From NCBI RefSeq assembly GCF_001940785.1, contig NZ_MSLS01000001.1, forward strand, positions 1-64,000: a stretch of DNA of 64,000 bases, in the 5' to 3' direction. Below the pieces are notes generated by a model that saw nothing but the letters and a program-made list of their open reading frames with translations, was not told the DNA's origin and searched no databases. Source of the DNA: Bacillus sp. MRMR6. GTDB taxonomy: Bacteria; Bacillota; Bacilli; Bacillales; Cytobacillaceae. Positions 54,321 through 63,362 of this stretch are shown piece after piece. A program made the translations under genes and the position numbers. Each line of letters begins with the position of its first letter. Within the stretch, counting starts at the first letter, position 1.

Positions 54321-55993
54321 ATGATAAAAAGAAGAATTCGTCATATCCAGCGCTATCGAGATATTGTCTATGCTTTTAGCCGCTATGGGTTTGGATTTTT
54401 AATGAAAGAATTGGGATTACTAGACCTTCCTAAAAAGGATCTCGCCGACGGTAATCACTCACTTCATAGTAGATCAACTGGTGAACGGATTCGAATGTTT
54501 TTAGAAGATCTAGGGCCTACGTTTATTAAAATAGGACAAATTGCCAGTACTCGTCCAGATGTAATTCCTGCAGAAGTTATACAAGAATTAGAAAAACTTC
54601 AAGATCGTGTACCACTTTTTTCTTTCAAAGAGGTAAAAAACATCATAGAAGAAGAATTTGCAGAATCGATGGAGCACTCCTTTGCTGAATTCTCAGAAGT
54701 GCCACTTGCTGCCGCATCGATTGGACAAGTCCATTATGCCGTTCTTAGATCGGGTGAACGAGTAGCCGTTAAAATCCAACGTCCTAATATCAGAAAATTA
54801 ATTGAAACTGACTTAGAAATTCTTCAAGATTTAGCTAGATTAGCTGAATCTCGGCTTGATTGGGGGAGAGATATCATATCCGTGATGTTGTCGAAGAATT
54901 AGCGAGGTCTCTCCGAGAGGAACTCGACTATGAAACGGAAGCTCGTAACTCGGAAAAGATCGCTAATCAGTTTAAAAATGATCCCAAAATTCTCATTCCA
55001 AAGGTTTACTGGGAATTTACTACACCTAAAGTGTTAACGACAGAGTATTTTGAGGGAATTAAATTGAATGAAATAGATAAGCTGACGGAACAAGGATACG
55101 ATAGTAAAATCATTGCTGAGAGGGTTGTCAATTCTATTTTTCAACAAATCCTGCTAGCTGGGTTTTTCCATGGTGACCCTCACCCGGGTAATATATTAGC
55201 TTTACCAGAAGAAACCATCGTATTTATGGACTTTGGAATGGTTGGGCGTTTAACTCCAGAAATGAGAAATCACATTGCTTCCTTTGTGATTGCGTTAATG
55301 CGTCAAAATACAATTGAGGTGGTTAAATCGATTTCTAACATGGGTTTGGTGCCTGAGGATGTTGATCTTTCAAAGCTAAGAGCAGATGTTGATCTGCTTA
55401 GGGAGAAGTATTTAAATATTCCTTTTAGTCAAATGAGCGTTGGGACAGCAGTTAATGAGCTTTTTTCAGTTGCTTATCGGCACAATATCCAAATGCCAAC
55501 AGACTTAACGATATTGGGGAAGACGTTATTGACGCTTGAGGGCACAGTAGAAAAGCTTAATCAAGAGATTAGTATTATAGCAGTTGCGGAACCATTCGGA
55601 AGACAATTATTATTAGAACGCTTCAATCCCAAGAATATGATGGGGAAGGCGTTGAACAACTTTACTGAATATGGAAATATTCTGAATGAATTTCCAAGAA
55701 CGATGAAAGAGTTCACTTCTGTTATGAAAAAAGGGAAGATGCAAATTGAAATTTCTGCACCGGAACTTGATTCGTTTACAAGAAAGCTAAATCAAATCAG
55801 CAATAGGTTATCCTTTAGTATTGTTTTACTATCGTTTAGTATTATCATGGTAGGTATCATTGTAGGTGCTTCACTATCAGGTCAGCCATCTATTTTACTT
55901 TCTAGTATTCCTGCTGTAGAGATTAGCTTCGGGATTGCTACTATTATGTTTGTCTGGCTGATCTTTTCAATCTTTAAATCAGGGAGATTCTAA
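54321..55993 (+). pseudogene. UbiB/AarF (ABC1) kinase-like protein, frameshifted
   Basis: Two overlapping frames encode one ABC1-family protein. Part one (54321-54902) holds the KxGQ motif (FIKIGQIASTRPDVIP) and the Ala-rich loop AAASIGQVHYAVL. Part two continues with ERYHIRDVVEELARSLREEL, FHGDPHPGNIL (catalytic) and FMDFGMVGRL (metal), ending in two membrane helices. The break is in the G5 run at 54862-54866: a sixth G would restore DWGERYHIRD. It is probably a homopolymer error or a fresh mutation, since both halves look fully conserved. The intact protein would be about 557 residues. ABC1 proteins support isoprenoid-quinone or lipid homeostasis; the Bacillus role is unclear. Confidence 0.9.
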
Positions 55994-56002
55994 AGCAGGT
56001 TA

Positions 56003-56956
56003 ATGACCATATTTTTAAAAAGAAGATTGGAAGTGAAATGTATATTGTTAAGTCATGATCTTAGTGGAAAAAGAATTATTATAACAGGGGCAAATAGCGG
56101 CATAGGATTAGAAGCCGCAAAGCTGCTAGCAGGGCGAGGAGCAGAAATAATTTTGGCAGTGCGAAATGTAGAAAAAGGAAGAGGGGCCAAACAAACCATC
56201 CTTAAGGATCATGAATCAGCTAGTATGGAGGTGATGCTTCTTGATCTTTCAGATTTAGAAAGCGTTAGGGATTTTTCTACTCAATTTAGTCATCGTTATG
56301 ACACTTTGGATATATTAATCAATAATGCCGGTGTAATGGTACCGCCTCATCAATATACAAAGGATGGTTTTGAGTTACAGTTCGGAAGTAACCATTTAGG
56401 GCATTTTGCCTTAACAGGATTGCTACTGCCCTTACTTAAAAGAACCCCTACCTCTCGGGTAGTTTCCCTTAGCAGTATTGCACATAGGGGAGCATCCATC
56501 CTTTTCGATAACCTCGATGGTTCTAATGGCTATAAGCCAATGGCGTTTTATCGGCAAAGTAAGCTGGCAACATTATTATTTGCCAAGGAACTGGATAACA
56601 GGTTAAAGGAACATGGATTAAATGTTATAAGTTTAGCCTGCCACCCTGGTATATCAGCGACAAACTTATTTAAACTAGGAGGAAAGGATGCACCTAATTT
56701 CCTTAAGAAGTTATCGACTCTATTTTTTCAGACAGCTGAGAGGGGTGCCTTGCCCACTGTCTATGCGGCAACGAATGAGAGTTTAACAGGCGGGGAATAT
56801 ATTGGACCTGATGGAAGTGGTAATAGGAAGGGATATCCTGCCATTGAGACTCCGGCTGCAGGTGTCTATGATAGGGAGACTATGAAAAAACTTTGGGAAG
56901 TCTCAGAAGCTTTAACCAAGGTGAAGTACGATTTTCATGAGTTTTCTAAACTATAA
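56003..56956 (+). CDS. Short-chain dehydrogenase (retinol-dehydrogenase-like SDR)
   Basis: A 317-residue or shorter SDR: TGANSGIGLEAAKLLAGRGA (NAD site), NNAGVMVPP, catalytic Ser in SLSSIAH and Tyr-x3-Lys in FYRQSKLATLLFAKE, and a long C-terminus as in RDH/WWOX-like SDRs. ATG 56003 has a poor site; TTG 56045 (LSHDLSGKRI) lies nine bases after GGAAGTG and may be the true start. It follows the UbiB-like gene by nine bases. Confidence 0.85.
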   Translation: MTIFLKRRLEVKCILLSHDLSGKRIIITGANSGIGLEAAKLLAGRGAEIILAVRNVEKGRGAKQTILKDHESASMEVMLLDLSDLESVRDFSTQFSHRYDTLDILINNAGVMVPPHQYTKDGFELQFGSNHLGHFALTGLLLPLLKRTPTSRVVSLSSIAHRGASILFDNLDGSNGYKPMAFYRQSKLATLLFAKELDNRLKEHGLNVISLACHPGISATNLFKLGGKDAPNFLKKLSTLFFQTAERGALPTVYAATNESLTGGEYIGPDGSGNRKGYPAIETPAAGVYDRETMKKLWEVSEALTKVKYDFHEFSKL

Positions 56957-56974
56957 TTCATATAGTATAAGTAT

Positions 56975-57009
56975 AAAATGCCTGTACGTGCTGACAGGCA
57001 TTTTTTTTA
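56975..57009. terminator. Convergent terminator of the SDR and hydrolase genes
   Basis: AAAATGCCTGT-ACGTGCTG-ACAGGCATTTTTTTT. Confidence 0.85.
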
Positions 57010-57013
57010 TGTT

Positions 57014-57817
57014 TTATTGTTTTTTTAAAAACTCTAGAACTTTAGTATTAACAAAATCATTGGCCTCGGTTACGTAGATGTGTCCAGCACCTGATATACT
57101 AACAAATTCTGCTCCAGGAATTCTTTCAGCCAAAGTTACCCCATTATCATAAGGAACTAGCCTGTCTTCATCACCGTGTATGACTAGAGTTGATACTTTA
57201 ATTTGATTGATCTCATTATACGTATCATGTGCTAAACATGCTTGAAGCTGCAGCATATATGCATATGGCAAAATAGGCGTCTCGATTCTCGCCTGAATGT
57301 CCTCGGCAACAATCGCTCTGTTATTTTCTAGAAATGCATGGCTGTACAATATTGGTGCCGTTGCCCATGCCATTTCTTCTGGAGTAGCAGTTGAAGAGGC
57401 ACGTGAAAGCATTAGCATCGAAACTTCAGCATCTGGTTGAACATGATTCTGTCCGCCTGAAGTTGTACAGCCTAAAATAAGAGACTTAACACGTTCTGGA
57501 TACTTTAAAGTTAATCTTTGGGCAATCATACCTCCCATTGAAATACCATACACATGGGCAGACTCAACCCCTGCCGCATCTAAGACCGCACGAGCATCCT
57601 CTGCCATAAGACCAATGGAATAGGGAGTATTTGGTTTCCCGCTCTGACCAACACCGCGATTATCAAAAACAATCACTTTATATTGCTCACTTAAAGCAGG
57701 GATAGTTCGAAACCAAGATTTAGAGGTAAGCGATAGCCCCATGATTAATAGTAAAGGTTCACCTTCTCCATAGACTTCGTAATACAAATCAATACCATTT
57801 GCATTGGTTTTGGGCAA
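57014..57817 (-). CDS. Alpha/beta hydrolase
   Basis: A 267-residue hydrolase of the enol-lactonase/haloperoxidase type: oxyanion region LLLIMGLSLTSKSWF, nucleophile elbow VYGISMGGMIAQ (Ser), acid in HGDEDRLVP and His in GAGHIYVTE. The substrate is unknown. An ATG at 57826 overlaps the AAAGGAG site; TTG 57817, eight bases beyond GGAG, is the probable start. The strand is opposite to the PHA genes. Confidence 0.87.
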   Translation of the reverse strand: MPKTNANGIDLYYEVYGEGEPLLLIMGLSLTSKSWFRTIPALSEQYKVIVFDNRGVGQSGKPNTPYSIGLMAEDARAVLDAAGVESAHVYGISMGGMIAQRLTLKYPERVKSLILGCTTSGGQNHVQPDAEVSMLMLSRASSTATPEEMAWATAPILYSHAFLENNRAIVAEDIQARIETPILPYAYMLQLQACLAHDTYNEINQIKVSTLVIHGDEDRLVPYDNGVTLAERIPGAEFVSISGAGHIYVTEANDFVNTKVLEFLKKQ

Positions 57818-58262
57818 ACGAAACATCTCCTTTTTAGTATATATTGTAAATTATATGAAAAGTTGTACCTATAAAGAACATAGAATTCTAAGCCTCAATC
57901 CTATGACCTAATCATCCTCTAGAAGTCTTATAGGAAAATATTAATTATTCTTGTTATAGTCAAAAGACATTCATTATACAGGTGAAAATTCGGAAAAACG
58001 ACACAAAGAAGTTTCGACATATTTCTGTTTTTTTGATTTTTACAGAAAGTAAGAATGTAAAGAACTATCCTTATCTACACGTTCAGTTGCTGTTTTTCAA
58101 AAAAAAGTAAATACAAACGGTTAATATGGGATATTTTGTCGAAAATGGAAGGTTTACAAATTAAATTTTTATTATAATAATCAGAATTATATTAATATTT
58201 TTTTCGAGTTGGTTGATGAAGATTGCCAAACTTTTGTAAATCTACTAATTTTAAAACTTAAG
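57818..58262 (+). promoter_or_regulatory. AT-rich spacer before the PHA region, with promoter and Spo0A boxes
   Basis: No gene is supported here. A vegetative promoter candidate is TTGTTA (57951-57956), 17 bases, TTATAC (57974-57979). TTTCGACA (58012-58019, complement of TGTCGAAA) and TGTCGAAA (58137-58144, within TTTTGTCGAAAA) are exact Spo0A boxes. They lie between that promoter and the acyl-CoA ligase remnant and SDR. Confidence 0.5.
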
Positions 58263-58520
58263 TTTGAAAGAAGAACAGGAGCCATGCTGCTTGATGGCTA
58301 CGGCCTTTCTGAGTCAGCACCAACAGTCAAAGCGTTTGTCAAACTGAAAGAAGGATATAGCATTACTGAAGAGGAAATAATGCGATATAGTGCCGAACGC
58401 CTAGTAGCTTACAAGGCTCCAAAGGAAGTGGATATCCTTGCTGAACTTCCCAAATCCTCAGTTGGAAAACTACTAAGACGAGTCTTAAGAGACCAAGAGA
58501 GAACAAAAGTAATAATCTAA
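58263..58520 (+). pseudogene. Acyl-CoA synthetase remnant with internal deletion
   Basis: Residues FERRTGAMLLDGYGLSESAP match the A5 motif region of long-chain acyl-CoA ligases. They are followed at once by TVKAFVKLKEGYSITEEEIM and ELPKSSVGKLLRRVL, the C-terminal A10 region with its catalytic Lys. About 120 residues normally between them, and the whole N-terminal domain, are missing. The junction is near 58320. The frame is open from 58209, so a short peptide could be made, but it cannot be an active ligase. Confidence 0.8.
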
Positions 58521-58538
58521 ACAATAGGAGGAGCACGA

Positions 58539-59318
58539 ATGAATACGAAGGATTTATTTAGTTTACAAGGCAAAACAGCTATTGTCACTGGTGGCGGGAG
58601 GGGGTTAGGAGAACAAATTGCAGTTGCATACGCGGAGGCCGGAGCAAATGTAGTGGTTTGCTCAAGAAATCTTGAGGCTTGTCAGCAAATAAGTACCTCT
58701 TTAGCTGAAAAGGGAGTAAGGTCACTGGCGATTAAATGTGATGTATCTAATCCTAATGATATTCAAAATGTTGTCTATATTACCCTTAAAGAATTTGGCC
58801 GCATTGACATATTAGTTAATAACAGCGGAGTTAGCTGGGGTGCTCCGGCGTTAGAAATGCCCATTGATAAATGGGATAAAGTGATGGATATTAATCTTAA
58901 GGCAGTGTTCTTATTTTCTCAGGCAGTTGGCAAAATTATGGTAGAGCAACGTGCTGGGAAAATTATTAATATTGCTTCGATTGCAGGAATTGGTGGCCAG
59001 GATCCTAAGGTTATGGACGCAATTGGGTATTCTACAAGCAAGGGAGCCGTTATTGCTTTTACAAAGGATCTGGCTGTGAAACTAGCACCTTATAATGTTC
59101 ATGTGAATGCCATTGCACCAGGGTTCTTTCCAACAAAAATGGCAAGCCCAATATTGAAATATTCAGGTGAGAAGATCCTTGCAGGAACCCCTGCTGGTCG
59201 TTTTGGATCCGATGATGATATGAAGGGCCCTGCACTTTTCTTAGCTTCAAATGCTTCTGACTATGTCTTTGGGCATATTTTAGTGGTAGACGGCGGAACT
59301 AGTGCCAGCGTTCAATAG
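58539..59318 (+). CDS. SDR family oxidoreductase at the head of the PHA cluster
   Basis: A 259-residue classical SDR: TGGGRGLGEQIAVAYAEAGA, NNSGVSWG, Ser in IASIAGIGG, Tyr-x3-Lys in IGYSTSKGAVIAF, C-terminal GHILVVDGGTS. It resembles gluconate-5-dehydrogenase or 3-oxoacyl reductases more than typical PhaB. In this context it could supply (R)-3-hydroxyacyl-CoA in place of the missing phaB, but this is inference. ATG 58539 follows TAGGAGGAGC. Confidence 0.85.
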   Translation: MNTKDLFSLQGKTAIVTGGGRGLGEQIAVAYAEAGANVVVCSRNLEACQQISTSLAEKGVRSLAIKCDVSNPNDIQNVVYITLKEFGRIDILVNNSGVSWGAPALEMPIDKWDKVMDINLKAVFLFSQAVGKIMVEQRAGKIINIASIAGIGGQDPKVMDAIGYSTSKGAVIAFTKDLAVKLAPYNVHVNAIAPGFFPTKMASPILKYSGEKILAGTPAGRFGSDDDMKGPALFLASNASDYVFGHILVVDGGTSASVQ

Positions 59319-59344
59319 GTGTTCATGTTAAAAGTGACAAAATA

Positions 59345-59379
59345 ACGTTATTAATCAATTCTGAATTGACTAATAACGT
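59345..59379 (+). terminator. Hairpin after the SDR gene
   Basis: ACGTTATTAATCAATTCTG and AATTGACTAATAACGT form a long imperfect stem followed by AAAATTATTTA; it may attenuate rather than end transcription. Confidence 0.5.
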
Positions 59380-59434
59380 AAAATTATTTATCCTTAAATC
59401 AACATACCAACCGGTTAGATAAGAGGTTTAGTGC

Positions 59435-59875
59435 ATGAAGACTAGCAGCTTTGACTCAAGTACCTTCTACAAAAATTTAGAAAATGACATTAATAGAAGT
59501 ATTCATGCCAGTACCAATTGTCTAACGTTTACCAAAGCTTTTGGTGCTGAACTGGAACACCATTTAAACCGTGTGTTGATTTATAGAGAAATCATAAAAA
59601 AACATCTCGATATCCTTAATGCTCCAAGCAAAGAAGAGATTTCTGTTATCGCTATTAGATTAGTAGATTGTGGTGAGAAAGTAGATAACTTAGAAGAAAC
59701 AATCTATGGGCTAAACCAAGCCCAAAAAAAGAACATACTTCAGTTAAGTAAAATCAAATTAGATATGGGAGATTTATTAGCTGAGTTAAACAAAGAAGCA
59801 AGCTACCTTCATCAACAAAAGATTCAATCACTCGAAATAGAACTAGCTAAATTGAAACATTTATTTAATAAATAA
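59435..59875 (+). CDS. PhaR-like coiled-coil protein (paralogue of the PHA synthase subunit)
   Basis: A 146-residue largely helical protein. Residues around ILNAPSKEEISVIAIRLVDC and EKVDNLEETIYGL align without gaps, over 35 positions, to LLNIPTKTDVENVAALTIQA and EKMDALEEQIWQL in PhaR at 60665. The C-terminal third is a coiled coil. It is shorter than PhaR at the N-terminus. It may be a second synthase partner or a granule-associated protein. ATG 59435 follows AAGAGG. Name withheld because the family is uncertain. Confidence 0.7.
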   Translation: MKTSSFDSSTFYKNLENDINRSIHASTNCLTFTKAFGAELEHHLNRVLIYREIIKKHLDILNAPSKEEISVIAIRLVDCGEKVDNLEETIYGLNQAQKKNILQLSKIKLDMGDLLAELNKEASYLHQQKIQSLEIELAKLKHLFNK

Positions 59876-59936
59876 GCTCTGTTAAAAGGATTGGTGATGG
59901 AGCGGAGGGCATTCGACTCCAGCGGGATGACGGGGC

Positions 59937-59971
59937 CGAGGAGGCTCCCCGGCACGCCCGCGGAAAGCGAA
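59937..59971. repeat. Bacillus GC-rich intergenic repeat, copy 2
   Basis: The same 35 bases as 199-233, in the same orientation. The complete unit here spans about 59895-59985, with GCATTCGACTCC and CGAATGCCCGGAG as imperfect outer arms that can fold on each other. It separates the PhaR-like gene from the phasin-like gene. Confidence 0.85.
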
Positions 59972-60039
59972 TGCCCGGAGTTGAAACATCAATCCATATG
60001 AACAAAGCCAATAAATAAGAAACTAAAGGAGCCAATCAT

Positions 60040-60651
60040 ATGACCGAAAAAAATATTGAACAAAACAATCAAGAACCACGTAACAGCCAAAACGAATCCC
60101 TCTCAAGTTTTGAGCTAATCTGGAAGGCTGGATTTGATGAATTAGATGCTTGGGTAAAGCGCTTAAATGACCGTGATGAAGTGTTTTTAAATGCAACCAG
60201 GCACTATGTTGAGACCGTTAAAAGAAATCAAGATAATGTAATAGCGATTACTGAGCAATTTAGTAAGGAACTAAGAGATTGGGAGAAGGGCGCTAGGGAA
60301 GAATTATTAATGTCAACGACTACTCTGCAACATTTTTTTCCTATTAAATCTTATGAAGAAATTAATGGGGTAGTTGATGATATTCAAAAGAAAACAATGG
60401 CTCTGTTAGCAACCCCAATTCGTACATTAACAAACGGGCAAGGATTGGATAAATATCTAGATATGGTAGAACAATACGTTGCATTTAGGAAAAACGGAAG
60501 AGCCAAATATGTCGATAGCGTAAAGAAAACGAGCAGTGTACTCTATGAAAACCAAAAGATATTTGTGAATTTATTTGCTACCCAGGTGAAATCAGCCATG
60601 TTCCCATTTCAAAAGTATATGAAAAATCCTTCAGAACCCACAAAATCATAA
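60040..60651 (+). CDS. Phasin-like PHA granule protein
   Basis: A 203-residue amphipathic helical protein with no signal peptide: FELIWKAGFDELDAWVKRLN, then a region with LLATPIRTLTNGQGLDKYLD. It lies directly upstream of phaR and phaC, 13 bases before phaR. It resembles PHA inclusion (PhaP-type) proteins and probably coats granules. The identity as PhaP is by context; the 63363 gene is the closer match to B. megaterium PhaP. ATG 60040 follows AAAGGAG. Confidence 0.7.
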   Translation: MTEKNIEQNNQEPRNSQNESLSSFELIWKAGFDELDAWVKRLNDRDEVFLNATRHYVETVKRNQDNVIAITEQFSKELRDWEKGAREELLMSTTTLQHFFPIKSYEEINGVVDDIQKKTMALLATPIRTLTNGQGLDKYLDMVEQYVAFRKNGRAKYVDSVKKTSSVLYENQKIFVNLFATQVKSAMFPFQKYMKNPSEPTKS

Positions 60652-60664
60652 TGGAGTGAGTGAA

Positions 60665-61234
60665 ATGTCAGATAATAAAAATTACGATCCATACGAATCT
60701 CTGCATAAGTTTAGTTTATTATGGGAGAAACAGTTGAATGATCTTTTCTTTCTTTGGACAAATAACAATGAATTTCTCAAGATGTCTAATATTGGTACGC
60801 AAGTTCATTCCCGCAATCTAGAAAGATTTAAAAAGAACCAAGAGGCATTTGCCAGTCTTTTAAATATACCGACCAAAACGGATGTAGAAAACGTTGCTGC
60901 TTTGACTATTCAAGCAGAAGAAAAAATGGATGCGCTAGAGGAACAAATTTGGCAGCTGCAGGATTCTATGAAAACTCAGAGTAAAGAAATTGAAAGTGTT
61001 GTTGAGGTTTCAAAGGAAATAATTAAATTAACTAAGCAGCTTAAAACAGAGTTGGTGAAAACAAAAAAGGAACTTGCAGATACCAATGATTTGCATTTAG
61101 AGCTGCAAGAAATGAAATATGAATTAGCCAAATTAAATAGTTTTAAAGAAGAGTTTGATATCCTTAAGAAATTTATAGAAAAAGATCAGGAAGTGGAATT
61201 ATTGGCTGCAGCAGGATCAAGTACATCTAAATAA
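60665..61234 (+). CDS. phaR: Class IV PHA synthase subunit PhaR
   Basis: A 189-residue subunit that class IV PhaC needs for activity. DPYESLHKFSLLWEKQLNDL is the PhaR N-terminus; the second half is a long coiled coil (residues about 75-180, rich in Glu/Lys/Leu heptads). It is immediately followed by phaC, without the phaB that lies between them in B. megaterium and B. cereus. ATG 60665 follows GGAGTGAG; a GTG three codons earlier overlaps that site. Confidence 0.9.
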   Translation: MSDNKNYDPYESLHKFSLLWEKQLNDLFFLWTNNNEFLKMSNIGTQVHSRNLERFKKNQEAFASLLNIPTKTDVENVAALTIQAEEKMDALEEQIWQLQDSMKTQSKEIESVVEVSKEIIKLTKQLKTELVKTKKELADTNDLHLELQEMKYELAKLNSFKEEFDILKKFIEKDQEVELLAAAGSSTSK

Positions 61235-61254
61235 TAAGGATAGGGGGGTTAGCG

Positions 61255-62322
61255 GTGGCAGGAGAGGCACCATTTAAAGATACCATTCCAACGTTTGATT
61301 ATGAGAAAGAAAAGGCAAGATGGACGCATGTGCTAAAAGTACTCAATGATCCTGAACCTAAGGTAGGTATTACACCTAGAAATGAAGTTTGGAAAAAGAA
61401 TAAATCTGTTTTATGGCATTATCCAGCTAAACAAAGAAAATACGAAATTCCATTATTCTTCGTGTATTCACTTTTCAATAAACCATATATTTTAGATATT
61501 GCACCAAAATCGAGTGTGATTGAGAATCTAACAAATATGGGATATGAAGTGTATTTACTTGACTGGGGTTCCCCGGGTTATGAAGATCGAAAAATAGGAG
61601 TAGACACTTATATCGATAAATATTTAAAAACCGCTGTAAGAAGGGCCATCCGTCACTCTGGTGCTGAAGAAATTACTTTAGTTGGATATTGCTTAGGAGG
61701 TACAATTGCCTCCATGTATGCAGCGGTTGCCGAAGAGCCAATTAAGAATTTGGTAGTTGCTACAGTACCAATTGATTTTGAACCTTTCGTCGGTCCTGAT
61801 AAATGGGCTGAGGGTATAAGAAAAGGTTTTATAAATATTGACCGTTTTGTCGATGTTTATGGAGTGATTCCGCCAGAGTATGTAACAGCGATGTTCCGAT
61901 CTATTGGAGCGCCTATCTATTTTACTAATTATACAATGCTATTAAGCAGAGCGTATGACCAGCGATACGTAGAGAAGTGGCGCCGAATGGACAAATGGAC
62001 TCTCGATCAAGTTCCTTTTGCTGGTGAAGCATATCGACAATTAAGTAATGATCTCTTTAAAGACAATAAACTAATTAAAGGCGAGCTAGTAATTGGAAAT
62101 AAACAAGTAGATTTAAAAAACATAAAAGCTAATCTGTTTGTAGTTTCAGGTGCTAGAGATAACTTGATTTTGGAAGATCAAAGTAAACCCATTATGGAAC
62201 TGGTTTCAAGTGAAGACAAAACATACATCTCGGTTGAAGGAGGACATGTTAGTCTTGCATTAACGGGCATTTTTGCGGGTATAGTCGACCAGTGGGCATC
62301 GAGCCGTTCTAACCCCATCTAA
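61255..62322 (+). CDS. phaC: Class IV polyhydroxyalkanoate synthase PhaC
   Basis: A 355-residue polymerase joining (R)-3-hydroxyacyl-CoA into PHA on granules. The lipase-like box is GYCLGG with nucleophile Cys146, the acid Asp302 (SGARDNLI) and His331 (EGGHVSLAL). The size fits class III/IV enzymes, and neighbouring phaR assigns class IV. It starts with GTG 61255 behind AGGGGGG. The convergent hydrolase downstream may be its depolymerase counterpart. Confidence 0.95.
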   Translation: MAGEAPFKDTIPTFDYEKEKARWTHVLKVLNDPEPKVGITPRNEVWKKNKSVLWHYPAKQRKYEIPLFFVYSLFNKPYILDIAPKSSVIENLTNMGYEVYLLDWGSPGYEDRKIGVDTYIDKYLKTAVRRAIRHSGAEEITLVGYCLGGTIASMYAAVAEEPIKNLVVATVPIDFEPFVGPDKWAEGIRKGFINIDRFVDVYGVIPPEYVTAMFRSIGAPIYFTNYTMLLSRAYDQRYVEKWRRMDKWTLDQVPFAGEAYRQLSNDLFKDNKLIKGELVIGNKQVDLKNIKANLFVVSGARDNLILEDQSKPIMELVSSEDKTYISVEGGHVSLALTGIFAGIVDQWASSRSNPI

Positions 62323-62369
62323 TGGTTATATATGACAGTACAATAACATATTAATAGTATGGGAAATAA

Positions 62370-62400
62370 GTTAGAGGGAAGGACTCCCTTCCCTCTAACT
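62370..62400. terminator. Convergent hairpin between phaC and the hydrolase
   Basis: GTTAGAGGGAAGG-ACT-CCCTTCCCTCTAAC: a nearly perfect stem with little T-tract. Confidence 0.7.
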
Positions 62401-63171
62401 TGCCATTTTGTGCTTATTTAAGAAGTTACGAAGAACGTTATTAAAGGCATCCTTTGCTTCGAGTTTAGCAATATGTCCTGTATTTCTGAAAATAACAAAC
62501 TCCGAATGTTTGATTTGCTTATGCATCAACAACTGGATCCATGCCGGTGTTAAAGAGTCATACTGCCCGCCAATGATTAAAGTTGGGGCTTTAATCTGTG
62601 GGAGTAAACATAGATTATTTACCTTTAGGCATGCTTCCATTGATTTAAAGTAATATTCTCTATTTGGCTTATAGAACTGAAAAAATTTATCGAAATTTTC
62701 TTTGGACCAAGAGTATAGACATACCTTTGCTGCCGTTTCGCGCATTTCCTCTTGTGTTTTTATGTCTGCCTTTGCTTGGCGATATTTTAAAAACCATTTT
62801 CCCAGCCTTTTGGGTGCATAGTGATAGGTACTTACTAACATTAAAGTCCGGCACATATCAGGTGCTTGACGATAAATTTCCTGTGCCACCATTCCACCCA
62901 TTGATAAACCACATATGTGTGCGCTTTCAATTTTTAGTTCTTTCAATAAATGAATCACATCAAGGGCAAAGTGTTTAATTGAAATCTCACCTGGTGACAG
63001 ATAGTCTCCATGGCCCCTTAAATCTGGGATAATTAAGTCGTATTGATTAGCAAATTCAAATTGATTAGACCAGCCTTCCTTCACTTCTCCAAGTCCATGA
63101 ATAAAAACTAGCGGTTCACCTGCACCAAGACGTAAATAAGGAATTCCAGAGACAGTGAATACTTTTTCCAA
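62395..63171 (-). CDS. Alpha/beta hydrolase, candidate PHA depolymerase
   Basis: A 258-residue hydrolase: oxyanion region LVFIHGLGEVKEGWS, nucleophile elbow ICGLSMGGMVAQE (Ser), Asp in GGQYDSLTP, His in NTGHIAKLE. It has no signal peptide. Its location between phaC and a phasin suggests that it could mobilise stored PHA, but sequence alone does not separate this from other small esterases. It starts with TTG 63171 after GGAGGGATGAAAC. Confidence 0.8.
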   Translation of the reverse strand: MEKVFTVSGIPYLRLGAGEPLVFIHGLGEVKEGWSNQFEFANQYDLIIPDLRGHGDYLSPGEISIKHFALDVIHLLKELKIESAHICGLSMGGMVAQEIYRQAPDMCRTLMLVSTYHYAPKRLGKWFLKYRQAKADIKTQEEMRETAAKVCLYSWSKENFDKFFQFYKPNREYYFKSMEACLKVNNLCLLPQIKAPTLIIGGQYDSLTPAWIQLLMHKQIKHSEFVIFRNTGHIAKLEAKDAFNNVLRNFLNKHKMAS

Positions 63172-63265
63172 GTTTCATCCCTCCATGGTTTTATAACCTT
63201 TGTTTCCAATATTTGTATGGTATATACCTACGTAATGTGCTGAGTATTACCATTATATAAATAAG

Positions 63266-63295
63266 TTGACAAATTATTACATGTAGGTGTAAATT
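63266..63295 (+). promoter_or_regulatory. Promoter of the phasin gene
   Basis: TTGACA (63266-63271), 18 bases, TAAATT (63290-63295), 68 bases before the start codon. Confidence 0.6.
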
Positions 63296-63362
63296 ACATA
63301 TATAGACAAGCAGAGAACTACTACATAAATATTTATCCGAATACTGAGGAGGAGTGTAAATA

